64,000 nucleotides of DNA, taken from NCBI RefSeq assembly GCF_020295405.1, contig NZ_JADEYP010000023.1, forward strand, positions 1 through 64,000, in the 5' to 3' direction. A program made the translations under genes and the position numbers. Each line of letters opens with the position of its first letter. Position 1 is the stretch's first letter. The stretch comes from Sphingobacterium bovistauri. GTDB taxonomy: Bacteria > Bacteroidota > Bacteroidia > Sphingobacteriales > Sphingobacteriaceae. This document shows positions 32,755 through 41,877 of the stretch, piece by piece. The notes under the pieces were generated by a model. That model was not told the origin of the DNA. It ran no database searches and worked only from the letters and a program-made list of their open reading frames with translations.

Positions 32755-35550
32755 GTGAAAAAACTATTTCTTCTAGACGGAATGGCTCTTATTTATAGAG
32801 CTTACTTTGCATTAAGCAAAGTGCCTCGTTTGACTTCATATGGATTAAATACTGGTGCTATTTTGGGCTTTACCAACACCTTATTGGATGTTTTGAAAAA
32901 TCAAAATCCATCGCATTTAGCCGTTGTTTTCGATACTGCAGCCCCAACAAATCGCCATATCGAATTCGAAGCGTACAAAGCACACCGTCAAGAGATGCCA
33001 GAGGATTTAGCTAAGTCAATTCCTTATGTATTCAAACTTATTGAAGGATTCAATATCCCCCTAATTACAAAAGATGGCTATGAAGCCGATGATATCATCG
33101 GTACGTTAGCAAAGAAAGCGGAACTAGAAGGTTTTACGGTATATTGTATGACACCAGACAAAGATTTCGGTCAGTTGGTATCTGACAATATTTTCATCTA
33201 TAAGCCTGCGCGTATGGGAAATGGAGCAGAAGTATTAGGTGTACCTGAGATCTTGGAAAAATGGGAAATCACTGATGTATCGCAAGTCATTGATATCCTA
33301 GGCCTGTGGGGCGATGCAGTAGATAATATTCCGGGCATACCAGGAATTGGTGAAAAAACAGCGAAGAAGCTCGTTCAAGAATATGGTTCTGTAGAAGGTC
33401 TAATTGCAAATGCGGACAAACTTAAAGGAAAGCAGCAGGAAAATGTTATCAACTTCTCCGAACAGGGTCTTATTTCTAAAAAATTAGCAACTATCCTTCT
33501 TGACGTCCCTGTAGAATTAGATGAGGAAAGCCTCAAAGTGATCGAGCCAAATAAAGAAATTTTAGAACCATTTTTTGCAGAACTAGAATTTAGAACTCTA
33601 GGAAAGCGTGTTTTTGGAGAAGATTTTACAGTAGTAGATAGTGCTAAAAATACTTCCGCTCAAATGGATCTATTTGCTGCACCAATCGCGACAACAGACA
33701 ACACAAATGAATCAGAAGATATCCCTACTTCTGCTGCAAACAACATTCACAATACGCCGCACAAGTACACATTAGTCGAGAATATTAAAGAAATAGAGGG
33801 ATTAGCTACTGATTTATCTAAACAAAAAATATTCTGCTTCGATACAGAATCAACCGGCCTGGATGCGCTAACCGCTGAAATAGTCGGTTTATCCTTTTCT
33901 TTCGAAAAAGGGAAAGCTTACTATGTGCCAACTCCAGCAAATGCTGAGCAGGCACAGCAAATTGTCAATATTTTCAAACCAGTTTTGGAAGACAAAGACA
34001 TCACAAAAGTTGGACAAAACATCAAATATGATATTCTTTTATTGGCAAAATACGGCATTCAAGTAAAAGGAGAATTATTTGATACGATGTTGGCTCACTA
34101 CCTAATTGATCCAGATACACGTCACGGTATGGATATATTGGCTGAAACTTATCTTGGCTACACACCAGTTTCTATCACAGAATTGATTGGTAGTAAAGGT
34201 AAAAACCAAGGCAATATGCGTGATGTGGAAATTGAAAAAATCAAAGAGTACGCATCTGAAGACTCGGATATAACATGGCAATTGTATGAAAAACTAGTGC
34301 CGCAATTAAAAGAAACTGAAACACAAGATTTGGCTCAAAACGTGGAATTTCCACTCGTTTATACATTGGCTGAAATCGAAAAAAACGGCGTTAAAATTGA
34401 TGTCGATACACTAAAAACTTTTTCTGAATCTCTTGAAAAAGACATTGCTACTCTTGAAAACAGTATTTACGAAAAAACTGGGGTGAAATTCAATATCGCC
34501 TCACCAAAACAGCTCGGAGAAGTTTTATTCGACAAACTTCAACTCGACCCCAAAGCAAAGAAAACGAAAACAGGTCAATACAAAACTGGTGAAGATATTT
34601 TGTTGGCGTTAGCACACAAATCGGATATTGTACAAGATATTCTAGATTTTCGACAATATCAAAAACTAAAATCTACTTATGTGGACGCTCTCCCAACGTT
34701 GATCAATCCGAATACAGGATTAATTCATACGTCATACAATCAAGCTGTAGCTGCCACAGGGCGCTTAAGTTCGACAAACCCCAATTTACAAAATATCCCA
34801 ATTCGTACAGAAAAAGGACGAGAGGTACGCAAAGCATTTATTCCAAGGTCGCAAGACCATGTATTACTTTCAGCCGATTATTCACAAATAGAATTGCGTA
34901 TCATGGCTGAATTAAGCCAGGATGAAAATATGCTAGAAGCTTTTTCATTAGGACTTGATATTCACAAAGCTACAGCAGCTCGTGTTTATGGCGTTTCTTT
35001 AGATGAGGTTACCTCTGATCAACGTCGCAATGCAAAAGCGGTGAACTTTGGTATTATCTATGGTCAATCGGCTTTTGGTCTTTCTCAAAGTTTAGGAATA
35101 CCTCGCCGTGAAGCGGCTGAAATTATTGAACAATATTTCAATCAATACCAAGGTATCAAGCAGTATATGTCCAAAGCTGTTGAATTTGCCAAGGAACGCG
35201 GATATGTAGAAACAATTTTAAAACGTCGCCGTTATCTAAGGGATATCAATTCCGCAAATATGACTGTAAGAGGTTTTGCAGAACGAAATGCAATTAATGC
35301 GCCAATACAAGGTTCAGCTGCAGATATGATCAAAGTCGCAATGATCAATATTCAAAATGATATCAATGAACAAGGACTCACAGGCAAAATGATTATGCAG
35401 GTGCATGATGAGTTGGTTTTTGATGTTCCTACACATGAGATAGATTCATTTAAAAATATTATCTTAGATAGAATGAAATCCGCTATTACTATGCGCGTAC
35501 CGATTGAGGTAGAAATCGGAGAAGGAAGTAATTGGCTAGAAGCGCACTAA
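32755..35550 (+). CDS. polA: DNA polymerase I
   Basis: The 931-residue enzyme serves Okazaki-fragment processing and repair. The 5'-3' exonuclease/FEN domain spans about 1-290 (GYEADDIIGTLA; GIPGIGEKTAKKL helix-hairpin-helix). A 3'-5' exonuclease domain lies at about 330-530, with intact ExoI FDTESTGL, ExoII GQNIKYD and ExoIII YASEDSD, so proofreading should be active. The polymerase domain covers 560-931: motif A DYSQIELRI, motif B RRNAKAVNFGIIYG, motif C QVHDEL. The start is GTG, giving VKKLFLLDGMALIYRAYF as the usual family N-terminus; no upstream in-frame ATG fits. Confidence 0.97.
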   Translation: MKKLFLLDGMALIYRAYFALSKVPRLTSYGLNTGAILGFTNTLLDVLKNQNPSHLAVVFDTAAPTNRHIEFEAYKAHRQEMPEDLAKSIPYVFKLIEGFNIPLITKDGYEADDIIGTLAKKAELEGFTVYCMTPDKDFGQLVSDNIFIYKPARMGNGAEVLGVPEILEKWEITDVSQVIDILGLWGDAVDNIPGIPGIGEKTAKKLVQEYGSVEGLIANADKLKGKQQENVINFSEQGLISKKLATILLDVPVELDEESLKVIEPNKEILEPFFAELEFRTLGKRVFGEDFTVVDSAKNTSAQMDLFAAPIATTDNTNESEDIPTSAANNIHNTPHKYTLVENIKEIEGLATDLSKQKIFCFDTESTGLDALTAEIVGLSFSFEKGKAYYVPTPANAEQAQQIVNIFKPVLEDKDITKVGQNIKYDILLLAKYGIQVKGELFDTMLAHYLIDPDTRHGMDILAETYLGYTPVSITELIGSKGKNQGNMRDVEIEKIKEYASEDSDITWQLYEKLVPQLKETETQDLAQNVEFPLVYTLAEIEKNGVKIDVDTLKTFSESLEKDIATLENSIYEKTGVKFNIASPKQLGEVLFDKLQLDPKAKKTKTGQYKTGEDILLALAHKSDIVQDILDFRQYQKLKSTYVDALPTLINPNTGLIHTSYNQAVAATGRLSSTNPNLQNIPIRTEKGREVRKAFIPRSQDHVLLSADYSQIELRIMAELSQDENMLEAFSLGLDIHKATAARVYGVSLDEVTSDQRRNAKAVNFGIIYGQSAFGLSQSLGIPRREAAEIIEQYFNQYQGIKQYMSKAVEFAKERGYVETILKRRRYLRDINSANMTVRGFAERNAINAPIQGSAADMIKVAMINIQNDINEQGLTGKMIMQVHDELVFDVPTHEIDSFKNIILDRMKSAITMRVPIEVEIGEGSNWLEAH

Positions 35551-35563
35551 CAATTTAGGTATT

Positions 35564-36682
35564 ATGGTAAAAAAATATTGCTTCTTTGTTGTATTCTTTC
35601 TTATTAATTTCTTTTCCTATGCACAAGACATTGTCTTCAAGGAAAAGATAAATAATGACTACACCAGGTTCTTTTATGATGACAACTATTTTTTAGTTGA
35701 TAAGAACTGTGAATTTAAATCAATTGAGCGTGTAGCACAATTTGATACAATCACTTTAAGGTTTCACGGAGAATTCAAAGACTTCAATAATCAAGGGAAA
35801 TTAATCCTTCATGGATTCTATAAGAATGGAAAAAAAGACGGAGCATTCACGGCTTATCATCCTAATGGAAAAGTGAAATGGAAATCAACCTTTATTGATA
35901 ATGACGAATCTGGGCTATGGAGCTACTATTATCCTGATGGAAAACCTATGTTAGTAATATCATTAGATAGTGCAGATTTCAAGTTCGTAGACTTTTGGGA
36001 TACATTTGGCAATCAAAAAATTAAGTCCGGTGAAGGTAAATACAATATAAACATACCTATAAAAGGGTTCACGGATCATGGTTATGCCAGTTACAATACA
36101 AAGGGTATTATTAAAAATGGAAAACCTGATGGCAATTGGTCTACATCTTTTATTACCGATGGAAAGAAAAAAGAACTTGTCCAAGTCTTTACAGAAACAT
36201 TTGCTGACGAGAAAAGAACCTCAAGTCACCTATCTCCTGACTTCATCGGATTATTCATCCCATATGAAGACTTCCAATTGGTTCCTTCTGATTTTTTTGG
36301 CAGGAGTGAATTATTTATATTCAATAATTGTTCTTTTGATGAATATAGTGGCTTTAAGAATTTTACCGCCAGAAAGATTAATCACAACCTAAGTACGTTT
36401 ACGTTCAATATTCCTAATACCTCCTTTCAAGTTGAAGTTAAATATGCCGTAACCAAAAAAGGGTTTCCTTCAAATATCGAGTTAATAAATAGTCCCGATG
36501 ATTTAAATAAAAATGTTAAAAACAGAATTATGGGAATATTCAATGCTATAGGATATTTTATTCCTTCAATATTGAATGGAGAACCTATAAAAGACAACAT
36601 TACAATAACAGGAGACTTTATCAACAACAATGGAAATCTAAGATTAAGTCACTTGGACATAAAAAGAGAAAAGGGACAATAG
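35564..36682 (+). CDS. Secreted MORN-repeat protein
   Basis: The 372-residue protein has a signal peptide (residues 1-20, FFLINFFSYAQ). At least three MORN_2-type repeats lie between about residues 75 and 195 (NGKKDGAFTAYHPNGKVKWKS, given by its ends; SGLWSYYYPDGKPM; NGKPDGNWSTSF). The C-terminal 170 residues are unrecognised and contain a FQVEVKYAVTKKGFPSNIELI segment reminiscent of TonB C-terminal-like proteins (YTVKKDGSV...), but too divergent to call. MORN_2 proteins in Bacteroidota are mostly uncharacterised; those called YwqK-type antitoxins have no proven link here. It starts 13 bases after polA and may be read through from it. Confidence 0.7.
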   Translation: MVKKYCFFVVFFLINFFSYAQDIVFKEKINNDYTRFFYDDNYFLVDKNCEFKSIERVAQFDTITLRFHGEFKDFNNQGKLILHGFYKNGKKDGAFTAYHPNGKVKWKSTFIDNDESGLWSYYYPDGKPMLVISLDSADFKFVDFWDTFGNQKIKSGEGKYNINIPIKGFTDHGYASYNTKGIIKNGKPDGNWSTSFITDGKKKELVQVFTETFADEKRTSSHLSPDFIGLFIPYEDFQLVPSDFFGRSELFIFNNCSFDEYSGFKNFTARKINHNLSTFTFNIPNTSFQVEVKYAVTKKGFPSNIELINSPDDLNKNVKNRIMGIFNAIGYFIPSILNGEPIKDNITITGDFINNNGNLRLSHLDIKREKGQ

Positions 36683-36704
36683 TTTATTATTCCACCTAGT
36701 TGTT

Positions 36705-36712
36705 TATATTTG
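36705..36712 (+). promoter_or_regulatory. -7 promoter element for psd
   Basis: TATATTTG fits TAnnTTTG, 16 bases before ATG 36729. No TTG is found at ideal -33 spacing. Confidence 0.5.
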
Positions 36713-36728
36713 CACAAAACAGAGATTC

Positions 36729-37382
36729 ATGAAATTTCATAAAGAAGGGTATACAAGTTTAGCTTTAGTAGTTTTATTTATTTTTATAATCAACGCTACA
36801 GCTGATTATTTTGATGCAAATCAATATGTTAAATGGTTTTTATATCTTTTATCAGCATTTTTATTTATTACAATAGTTCAATTTTTCCGCAGCCCTAAGA
36901 AAATAATAGCCTTAGACGAAAATGCAGTATTGTGTCCCGCTGATGGTAAAGTAGTGGTTATTGAAGAGACTGAAGAATCAGAATATTTTAATGACAAAAG
37001 ATTACAAGTATCAATTTTTATGTCGCCAATTAATGTTCACGTGAATAGGAATCCCATTTCTGGAATTGTATCATATTTTAAATATCATCCAGGTAAATTT
37101 TTAGTCGCTTGGCATCCGAAATCTTCTACTGAGAATGAAAGAACGACTGTCGTTGTTAAAAAATCTAATGGTGTCGAAGTTCTTTTCCGTCAAATTGCAG
37201 GTGCATTAGCACGTAGAATTGTGTGGTACGTAAAAGAGGAACAACAAGTTCAACAAGGTGAAGAGTTTGGATTCATTAAATTTGGATCTCGTGTTGATGT
37301 ATTTTTACCAGTCGGAACAAAAGTTTCTGTGAATATTGGCGATAAAGTTGTCGGAGGAAAAACAGTTATAGCACGCTTTTAA
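36729..37382 (+). CDS. psd: Phosphatidylserine decarboxylase (short, archaeal/Bacteroidota type)
   Basis: The 217-residue proenzyme makes phosphatidylethanolamine from phosphatidylserine at the inner membrane. Two hydrophobic segments occupy residues 8-50. Conserved Psd motifs follow: VLCPADGKVV, SIFMSPINVHVNRNPISG with its catalytic His, and GALARRIVWYV. The self-cleavage site is FIKFGSRVDVFLP, where Ser of FGSR becomes the pyruvoyl group. This short form fits the Bacteroidota family. It is a single-gene unit with its own -7 element and a hairpin terminator 29 bases downstream. Confidence 0.94.
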   Translation: MKFHKEGYTSLALVVLFIFIINATADYFDANQYVKWFLYLLSAFLFITIVQFFRSPKKIIALDENAVLCPADGKVVVIEETEESEYFNDKRLQVSIFMSPINVHVNRNPISGIVSYFKYHPGKFLVAWHPKSSTENERTTVVVKKSNGVEVLFRQIAGALARRIVWYVKEEQQVQQGEEFGFIKFGSRVDVFLPVGTKVSVNIGDKVVGGKTVIARF

Positions 37383-37411
37383 TATTATCTTAACATTAAT
37401 ATAAGTAATTT

Positions 37412-37437
37412 AGCTTCACATATGTGAAGCTTTTTTT
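37412..37437 (+). terminator. psd terminator abutting the histidine kinase start codon
   Basis: A perfect 20-bp palindrome (37412-37431: AGCTTCACAT and its complement) is followed by a T-run to 37437. The kinase ATG is the very next base (37438). Confidence 0.82.
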
Positions 37438-38475
37438 ATGAACTTTAGACTGTTAGTATTCTATATATCTGCTATAATAGCACTTTCATTGGCAAGTGTA
37501 AGCTATTTTTATGTCCAAAACTGGACACACTTTGCCTTTATTGCAGTCGTTTCACTCATAATATCCTTCATTCTACTTACAAATATCCTTCATCGCCATA
37601 TTCTAAATAGGATTAGTAACATATATAAACTCATCCGTAGTCTAAAACTAGGTAAAGACATGAAAGTGTTGCTTGCCGAACATGCTAGTGAGGATCCTAT
37701 ATTAAGCACAGAGCGTGAAGTTAAAAATTGGGCTATTCAAAAATCTTCAGAAATAGACCAACTAAAGGCGCAAGAAAAATTCCGCAGAGAATTCTTATCT
37801 AATATCTCACATGAATTTAAGACTCCATTATTTGCAATTCAAGGATACATCGAGACGCTTAAGGATGGTATGATTGAAGATGATATTGAGATGGCAAACA
37901 ACTTCCTGAACAAAGCCTCCCGAAATATTGATAGGCTGACATATTTATTAAACGATCTTGATCAAATCTCAAAATTAGAGACTGGTCAAATCACCATTAA
38001 TAAAGAAAAATTTGATGTCATAGAACTCATTCTAGAGACTGTCGATCATTTAATAGACAAAGCACGGAAACAAAACATAGACATAGTTATCGATATAAAA
38101 AACAATAGCCCAATCTATGTTAAAGCTGATAAACAACGAATACAACAAGTACTCGTCAATCTAATTGACAATTCAATCAAGTATGGTAAGCAAGATGGTA
38201 AAACTAAAATTAACATCTACCCCCTATTTGATCAAATACTAGTTGAAATTACAGATAATGGATTTGGAATAGAAGAGAAAAATATTTCTCGAGTATTTGA
38301 GCGATTTTTCCGTACCGACAAAAGTAGATCAAGAGATATAGGTGGCTCTGGACTAGGATTATCCATCGTAAAACACATTATCGAAGCACATCAACAGACC
38401 GTTCACGCAAGAAGTACAGAAGGAATAGGTACTACATTTGGGTTTACTTTAGAAAAAGCTAAAGGTAACACCTAA
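37438..38475 (+). CDS. PhoR-like sensor histidine kinase (orphan)
   Basis: The 345-residue kinase has two membrane segments (about 7-25 and 31-50) with almost no periplasmic loop, a short linker, HisKA with the phospho-acceptor His125 (SNISHEFKTPL), and HATPase_c with N box NLIDNSIKYG, G1 DNGFGIEEKN, F box RFFRTDKSRS and G2 GSGLGLSIV. No PAS or HAMP domain is visible. No response regulator is nearby, so its partner must be elsewhere. The downstream DUF47 and Pit genes, and the 11-bp repeats between, suggest phosphate sensing of the PhoR type. The ATG directly follows a terminator T-run; no earlier in-frame start exists after the TAG at 37411. Confidence 0.9.
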   Translation: MNFRLLVFYISAIIALSLASVSYFYVQNWTHFAFIAVVSLIISFILLTNILHRHILNRISNIYKLIRSLKLGKDMKVLLAEHASEDPILSTEREVKNWAIQKSSEIDQLKAQEKFRREFLSNISHEFKTPLFAIQGYIETLKDGMIEDDIEMANNFLNKASRNIDRLTYLLNDLDQISKLETGQITINKEKFDVIELILETVDHLIDKARKQNIDIVIDIKNNSPIYVKADKQRIQQVLVNLIDNSIKYGKQDGKTKINIYPLFDQILVEITDNGFGIEEKNISRVFERFFRTDKSRSRDIGGSGLGLSIVKHIIEAHQQTVHARSTEGIGTTFGFTLEKAKGNT

Positions 38476-38490
38476 AAAAATATAGGAAGA

Positions 38491-38512
38491 CTTAACATTA
38501 ACTTAACATTAA
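38491..38512 (+). promoter_or_regulatory. Candidate Pho box (two 11-bp direct repeats)
   Basis: Two identical, contiguous copies of CTTAACATTAA occupy 38491-38501 and 38502-38512. They give TTAACA pairs with an 11-bp period, the arrangement known for PhoP/PhoB-type response-regulator sites. They lie 5 bases upstream of the -7 element, where an activator would replace the -33 contact. Confidence 0.6.
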
Positions 38513-38517
38513 GATCA

Positions 38518-38525
38518 TACATTTG
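38518..38525 (+). promoter_or_regulatory. -7 promoter element for the DUF47-pit operon
   Basis: TACATTTG fits TAnnTTTG, 16 bases before ATG 38542 and directly after the 11-bp repeats. No TTG lies at -33; the repeats occupy that place. Confidence 0.6.
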
Positions 38526-38541
38526 GTGAAAATATAAGAAT

Positions 38542-39189
38542 ATGTCATTAAACAGTATTTTTCAGTACTTTGTCCCAAAGGATAAAAAGTTCTTTCCATT
38601 ATTTGAACAAGCTGGTGCCAATTTAATCGATATGGCTAAATTGTTGAAGGAATTGGTAAATTCACCCAACATCGAAGATAGAAAATCTATCTCTAAAAAA
38701 CTTGAAGATTTAGAGCATGTAGGTGATAACATCACACATCAGATTCATATGGAACTAGGGCGTAATTTTATAACTCCTTTTGACAGAGAAGATATTCACG
38801 CATTAGCAAGTTCATTGGACGATGTTGCTGATTTCATACACGGTGCATCCAATCGCATTCAATTATATAAAGTAGATAAACCTACTGAACCAATGATTGA
38901 ATTGACTGATTTAATCCTTGAAGCGACTGAACATGTTGCAAAGGCATTATACGAATTAAAAGATTTAAAAAACATCCGTAACATTACAGACTCTTGCGTT
39001 CGTATTAATAGTGTGGAGAATAAAGCCGATTATATTTTTGATAAAGCAGTAGCTGATCTTTTTGAATATGAAAAAGATGCCATTATGCTTATCAAACAGA
39101 AAGAAGTGTTATCAGCAATGGAAGACGCTACTGACAAATGTGAGGATGTAGCAAACGTATTAGAAAGTATTCTTGTTAAGAATGCATAA
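38542..39189 (+). CDS. DUF47/PhoU-like phosphate transport regulator
   Basis: The 215-residue cytosolic, all-helical protein is of the PhoU-like DUF47 family (also called Pit accessory protein). Typical signatures are LEHVGDNITHQIHMELGRNFITPFDREDIHALASSLDDVADFI, seen across 38705-38860 with its E/D-rich metal-binding helices, and EDATDKCEDVANVLE near the C-terminus. Members pair with Pit transporters and are thought to modulate their activity. The pit gene follows by 31 bases, and a candidate Pho box precedes it. Confidence 0.94.
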   Translation: MSLNSIFQYFVPKDKKFFPLFEQAGANLIDMAKLLKELVNSPNIEDRKSISKKLEDLEHVGDNITHQIHMELGRNFITPFDREDIHALASSLDDVADFIHGASNRIQLYKVDKPTEPMIELTDLILEATEHVAKALYELKDLKNIRNITDSCVRINSVENKADYIFDKAVADLFEYEKDAIMLIKQKEVLSAMEDATDKCEDVANVLESILVKNA

Positions 39190-39220
39190 ACATTGATTTA
39201 AATTATCTAATTAATTCATT

Positions 39221-40231
39221 ATGATACCAACTCTACTGATTGTAGTTGTCGTATTAGCTATAGCATTTGATTATATCAATGGATTTCACGATGCAGCTAA
39301 TTCTATAGCCACAATAGTCTCTACCAAGGTATTAACTCCATTTATGGCAGTACTTTGGGCCGCGATTTTTAATTTCGCTGCATACTTTTATTTCACAGAC
39401 CATAAAGTTGCAAATACAATCGCAAAAACAGTTATTGAAGAATACATTACACTTGAAGTGATTTTTGCTGGTTTAGTAGCTGCAATATCATGGAATCTAT
39501 TTACATGGTACTATGGTATCCCATCTAGTTCTTCACACACCTTAATTGGTGGATTTGCTGGATCAGGAATGGCCTACGCTTTATTCCTTGGAGTCAATCC
39601 TATCGAAGCAATCAATGTAAGTGCAACCTTAAAAATAATATCTTTTATTGTCTTGGCACCCGTCATTGGTATGACCATTTCCATCATAATTACACTTATT
39701 ATTATTAATATTTGTAGAAACGCTAAACCAAGAGTCGCAGAGAAATGGTTTAAAATTCTTCAACTCATCTCATCAGCAGGCCTTAGCTTTGCACATGGAG
39801 GTAATGACGCACAAAAAGTAATGGGAATTATTTTTGTAGCAATGATCGCCGGAGGTGCTGCTACAGCAGGCGAACAAATGCCAGAGTGGATTCCTATTTC
39901 TTGTTATGCCGCAATCGCATTGGGAACAATGAGCGGAGGTTGGAAAATCGTTAAAACTATGGGAACAAAAATCACCAAGGTAACTCCATTAGAAGGTGTG
40001 AGTGCAGAAACTGCAGGAGCGGTGACTTTGGGGATAACAGAACATTTTGGAATTCCAGCATCAACTACACACACAATAACAGGTGCAATCATAGGGGTAG
40101 GTGTAGTCAAAAGAGTATCAGCAGTACGATGGGGAGTAACCATTAGTTTATTATGGGCATGGGTATTAACCATACCTGTTAGTGCAATACTCGGAGGATT
40201 AACTCTCGCTATTATACATTATATTTTATAA
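39221..40231 (+). CDS. Inorganic phosphate transporter of the Pit family
   Basis: The 336-residue protein has about ten membrane segments. The two inverted PHO4 repeat signatures are present: FDYINGFHDAANSIAT (residues about 14-29) and LSFAHGGNDAQKVMGII (about 190-206), each containing the conserved N-D/A substrate site. It mediates low-affinity phosphate uptake driven by the proton or sodium gradient. It is the second gene of the DUF47-pit operon and ends at a 20-bp perfect terminator hairpin. Confidence 0.95.
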   Translation: MIPTLLIVVVVLAIAFDYINGFHDAANSIATIVSTKVLTPFMAVLWAAIFNFAAYFYFTDHKVANTIAKTVIEEYITLEVIFAGLVAAISWNLFTWYYGIPSSSSHTLIGGFAGSGMAYALFLGVNPIEAINVSATLKIISFIVLAPVIGMTISIIITLIIINICRNAKPRVAEKWFKILQLISSAGLSFAHGGNDAQKVMGIIFVAMIAGGAATAGEQMPEWIPISCYAAIALGTMSGGWKIVKTMGTKITKVTPLEGVSAETAGAVTLGITEHFGIPASTTHTITGAIIGVGVVKRVSAVRWGVTISLLWAWVLTIPVSAILGGLTLAIIHYIL

Positions 40232-40232
40232 T

Positions 40233-40282
40233 AAATTAAAAAAAGAGATGTAAATAAAGAACTACATCTCTTTTTTTAATTT
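40233..40282. terminator. Intrinsic terminator of the DUF47-pit operon
   Basis: A perfect 20-bp inverted repeat (40233-40252 and 40263-40282) has a 10-base loop. The right arm contains a 7-T run after GAGATGTA-type pairing. It starts one base after the pit stop codon. Confidence 0.9.
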
Positions 40283-40406
40283 ATTACTTTAGAACTTTTT
40301 GCTGATTTGGTTTGTTTCATTATGAGCAAATATTTACCTTTATGACAAATTATACTTAAAATTAATAATGATTACAACATTTTGAGCGATTATTTTTGGC
40401 ATCATT

Positions 40407-40429
40407 ATTGTTAAGTATTGTTAAATTTA
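40407..40429 (+). promoter_or_regulatory. Putative ompA-like promoter with 10-bp tandem repeat
   Basis: ATTGTTAAGT (40407-40416) is followed directly by ATTGTTAAAT (40417-40426). The second copy overlaps TAAATTTA (40422-40429), one mismatch from the TAnnTTTG element. TTG at 40396-40398 is 23 bases upstream. The start ATG is 40 bases further on. Confidence 0.35.
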
Positions 40430-40469
40430 GAAAACAATTAAAAATTTTATAACCTTAAACAAAAAGAGT

Positions 40470-41849
40470 ATGAACTATTCTACAATTAAAAAAACAGCTG
40501 TTGCCGCTTCTCTAGTAGCCGCTTTAGGTTACGCTGATGTAGCTCAAGCACAAACTCCTACTGTATTCGGTGGCCGTTCTCAATACAGAACTTGGTCAAT
40601 CGGTTTACAAGGCGGTATCACTACACCTAACGTATTAGTTGGTGGCACGAATAACTTTGGTCAAAAAGTTGGTTATTTCCAAAACAAAGTTGGTGAGTAC
40701 TACGGATTAACTGTACGTAAACAATTTTCTCACTTATTCGGTTTAGAATTAGAAGGTAACCGTGGTTCGATCAAAACTTACAACCATGAGTTAGCGACTC
40801 CAAGAGCTGAAACAGCTAATGGCGCTATCGCAGCTAAAACTGATGTTAATTGGGCAGCAAGCTTAAATGGTGTATTCCAATTAGGTACTATCGATTTCTT
40901 AAGAAGAGAAAACGCAGTTAACTTCTACGCTAAAGTAGGTTTAGGTGTTTTAGCAAACAATCCTGTTCAATACAACAACGAAGACTTCAATGGCACTCCA
41001 GTTTATAACAATGAAGGCAAATGGGGTTCTGAAGTTTTTGGTGACCGTGAACCAACAGGTGATAGAGACAACAAATTAGCAGCTTATGTTCCTGTAGGTG
41101 TAGGTGTTAAGTTCAAATTATCTGAGGTTGTTGCTTTAAACTTAGGTTACACAATGAACTTCACTGATGACAATTTATTGTACGGACCAGGTCGTTCAGA
41201 TGTTAAAGGTAAATTCTCTAACGTATATGGTGGTTTAGAATTCACTTTAGGTTCTCGCGATAAAGAAAACTTAACTTTCGCTAATCCAGTTGCTACATTA
41301 TATGATGAGTTGAAAGACCCTTCATTACGTAATGAAGTTGAAGCGTTAAAACAACGTGTTTCTTCTTTAGAAGGTACTGTTGATCAGTTAGGTAAAGATT
41401 CTGACGGTGACGGTGTTTCTGATAAATTTGACAAATGTCCTAACACTCCTGCTGGTACAGTAGTTGATGGTTCTGGATGTCCTATCAAATTCCCTGAAGC
41501 TCCTAAACAACAAGCAACAACTGGTGCTTACTTTGCTCCTATCGCTTTTGAATTTGATAGCTCAGTATTGAAAACTGAATCTTACTCTACTTTAGATAAA
41601 TTAGCTAAAGAATTACGTGATTCAAACGGATCTGTTACTTTAGATGGTTATGCTTCAGCAGAAGGTACTGAAGAGTACAACAATAACTTATCAAAAGATC
41701 GTGCTAATGCAGTAAAACAATACTTAGTTAACGCTGGTGTTGCTGCATCAAGCATCAATGCTAATGGTTACGGTGAAGCTAATCCTATCGCTTCTAACGC
41801 TACTGAAGAAGGTCGTGTTCAAAACCGTCGTGTTGAAATCAAAAAATAA
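40470..41849 (+). CDS. OmpA family outer-membrane protein
   Basis: The 459-residue protein has a signal peptide ending at AQAQ (about residue 28), an eight-stranded-type barrel at about 30-270, and a short coiled linker. A thrombospondin type-3-like calcium repeat follows (DSDGDGVSDKFDKCPNTPAG), then a C-terminal OmpA peptidoglycan-binding domain at about 350-459 (FEFDSSVLK, SAEGTEEYNNNLSKDRA, ANGYGEANPI, NRRVEI). It tethers the outer membrane to the cell wall. Codon choice is markedly uniform (TTA, GGT, GCT, ACT), as in highly expressed genes. It has its own upstream region and a strong terminator. Confidence 0.95.
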   Translation: MNYSTIKKTAVAASLVAALGYADVAQAQTPTVFGGRSQYRTWSIGLQGGITTPNVLVGGTNNFGQKVGYFQNKVGEYYGLTVRKQFSHLFGLELEGNRGSIKTYNHELATPRAETANGAIAAKTDVNWAASLNGVFQLGTIDFLRRENAVNFYAKVGLGVLANNPVQYNNEDFNGTPVYNNEGKWGSEVFGDREPTGDRDNKLAAYVPVGVGVKFKLSEVVALNLGYTMNFTDDNLLYGPGRSDVKGKFSNVYGGLEFTLGSRDKENLTFANPVATLYDELKDPSLRNEVEALKQRVSSLEGTVDQLGKDSDGDGVSDKFDKCPNTPAGTVVDGSGCPIKFPEAPKQQATTGAYFAPIAFEFDSSVLKTESYSTLDKLAKELRDSNGSVTLDGYASAEGTEEYNNNLSKDRANAVKQYLVNAGVAASSINANGYGEANPIASNATEEGRVQNRRVEIKK

Positions 41850-41877
41850 TTATAATTTATAATTATAATCAACATAT

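Noticed and set aside
35564..36682. MORN protein as a toxin-antitoxin component
   Set aside because: Some databases label MORN_2 proteins as YwqK-type antitoxins, but it has a signal peptide and no toxin-like neighbour.
41849..41869. A+T-only palindrome directly after the ompA-like stop codon as a terminator
   Set aside because: The 9-bp A/T stem is weak, has no T-run and is followed by a much stronger G+C-rich terminator.
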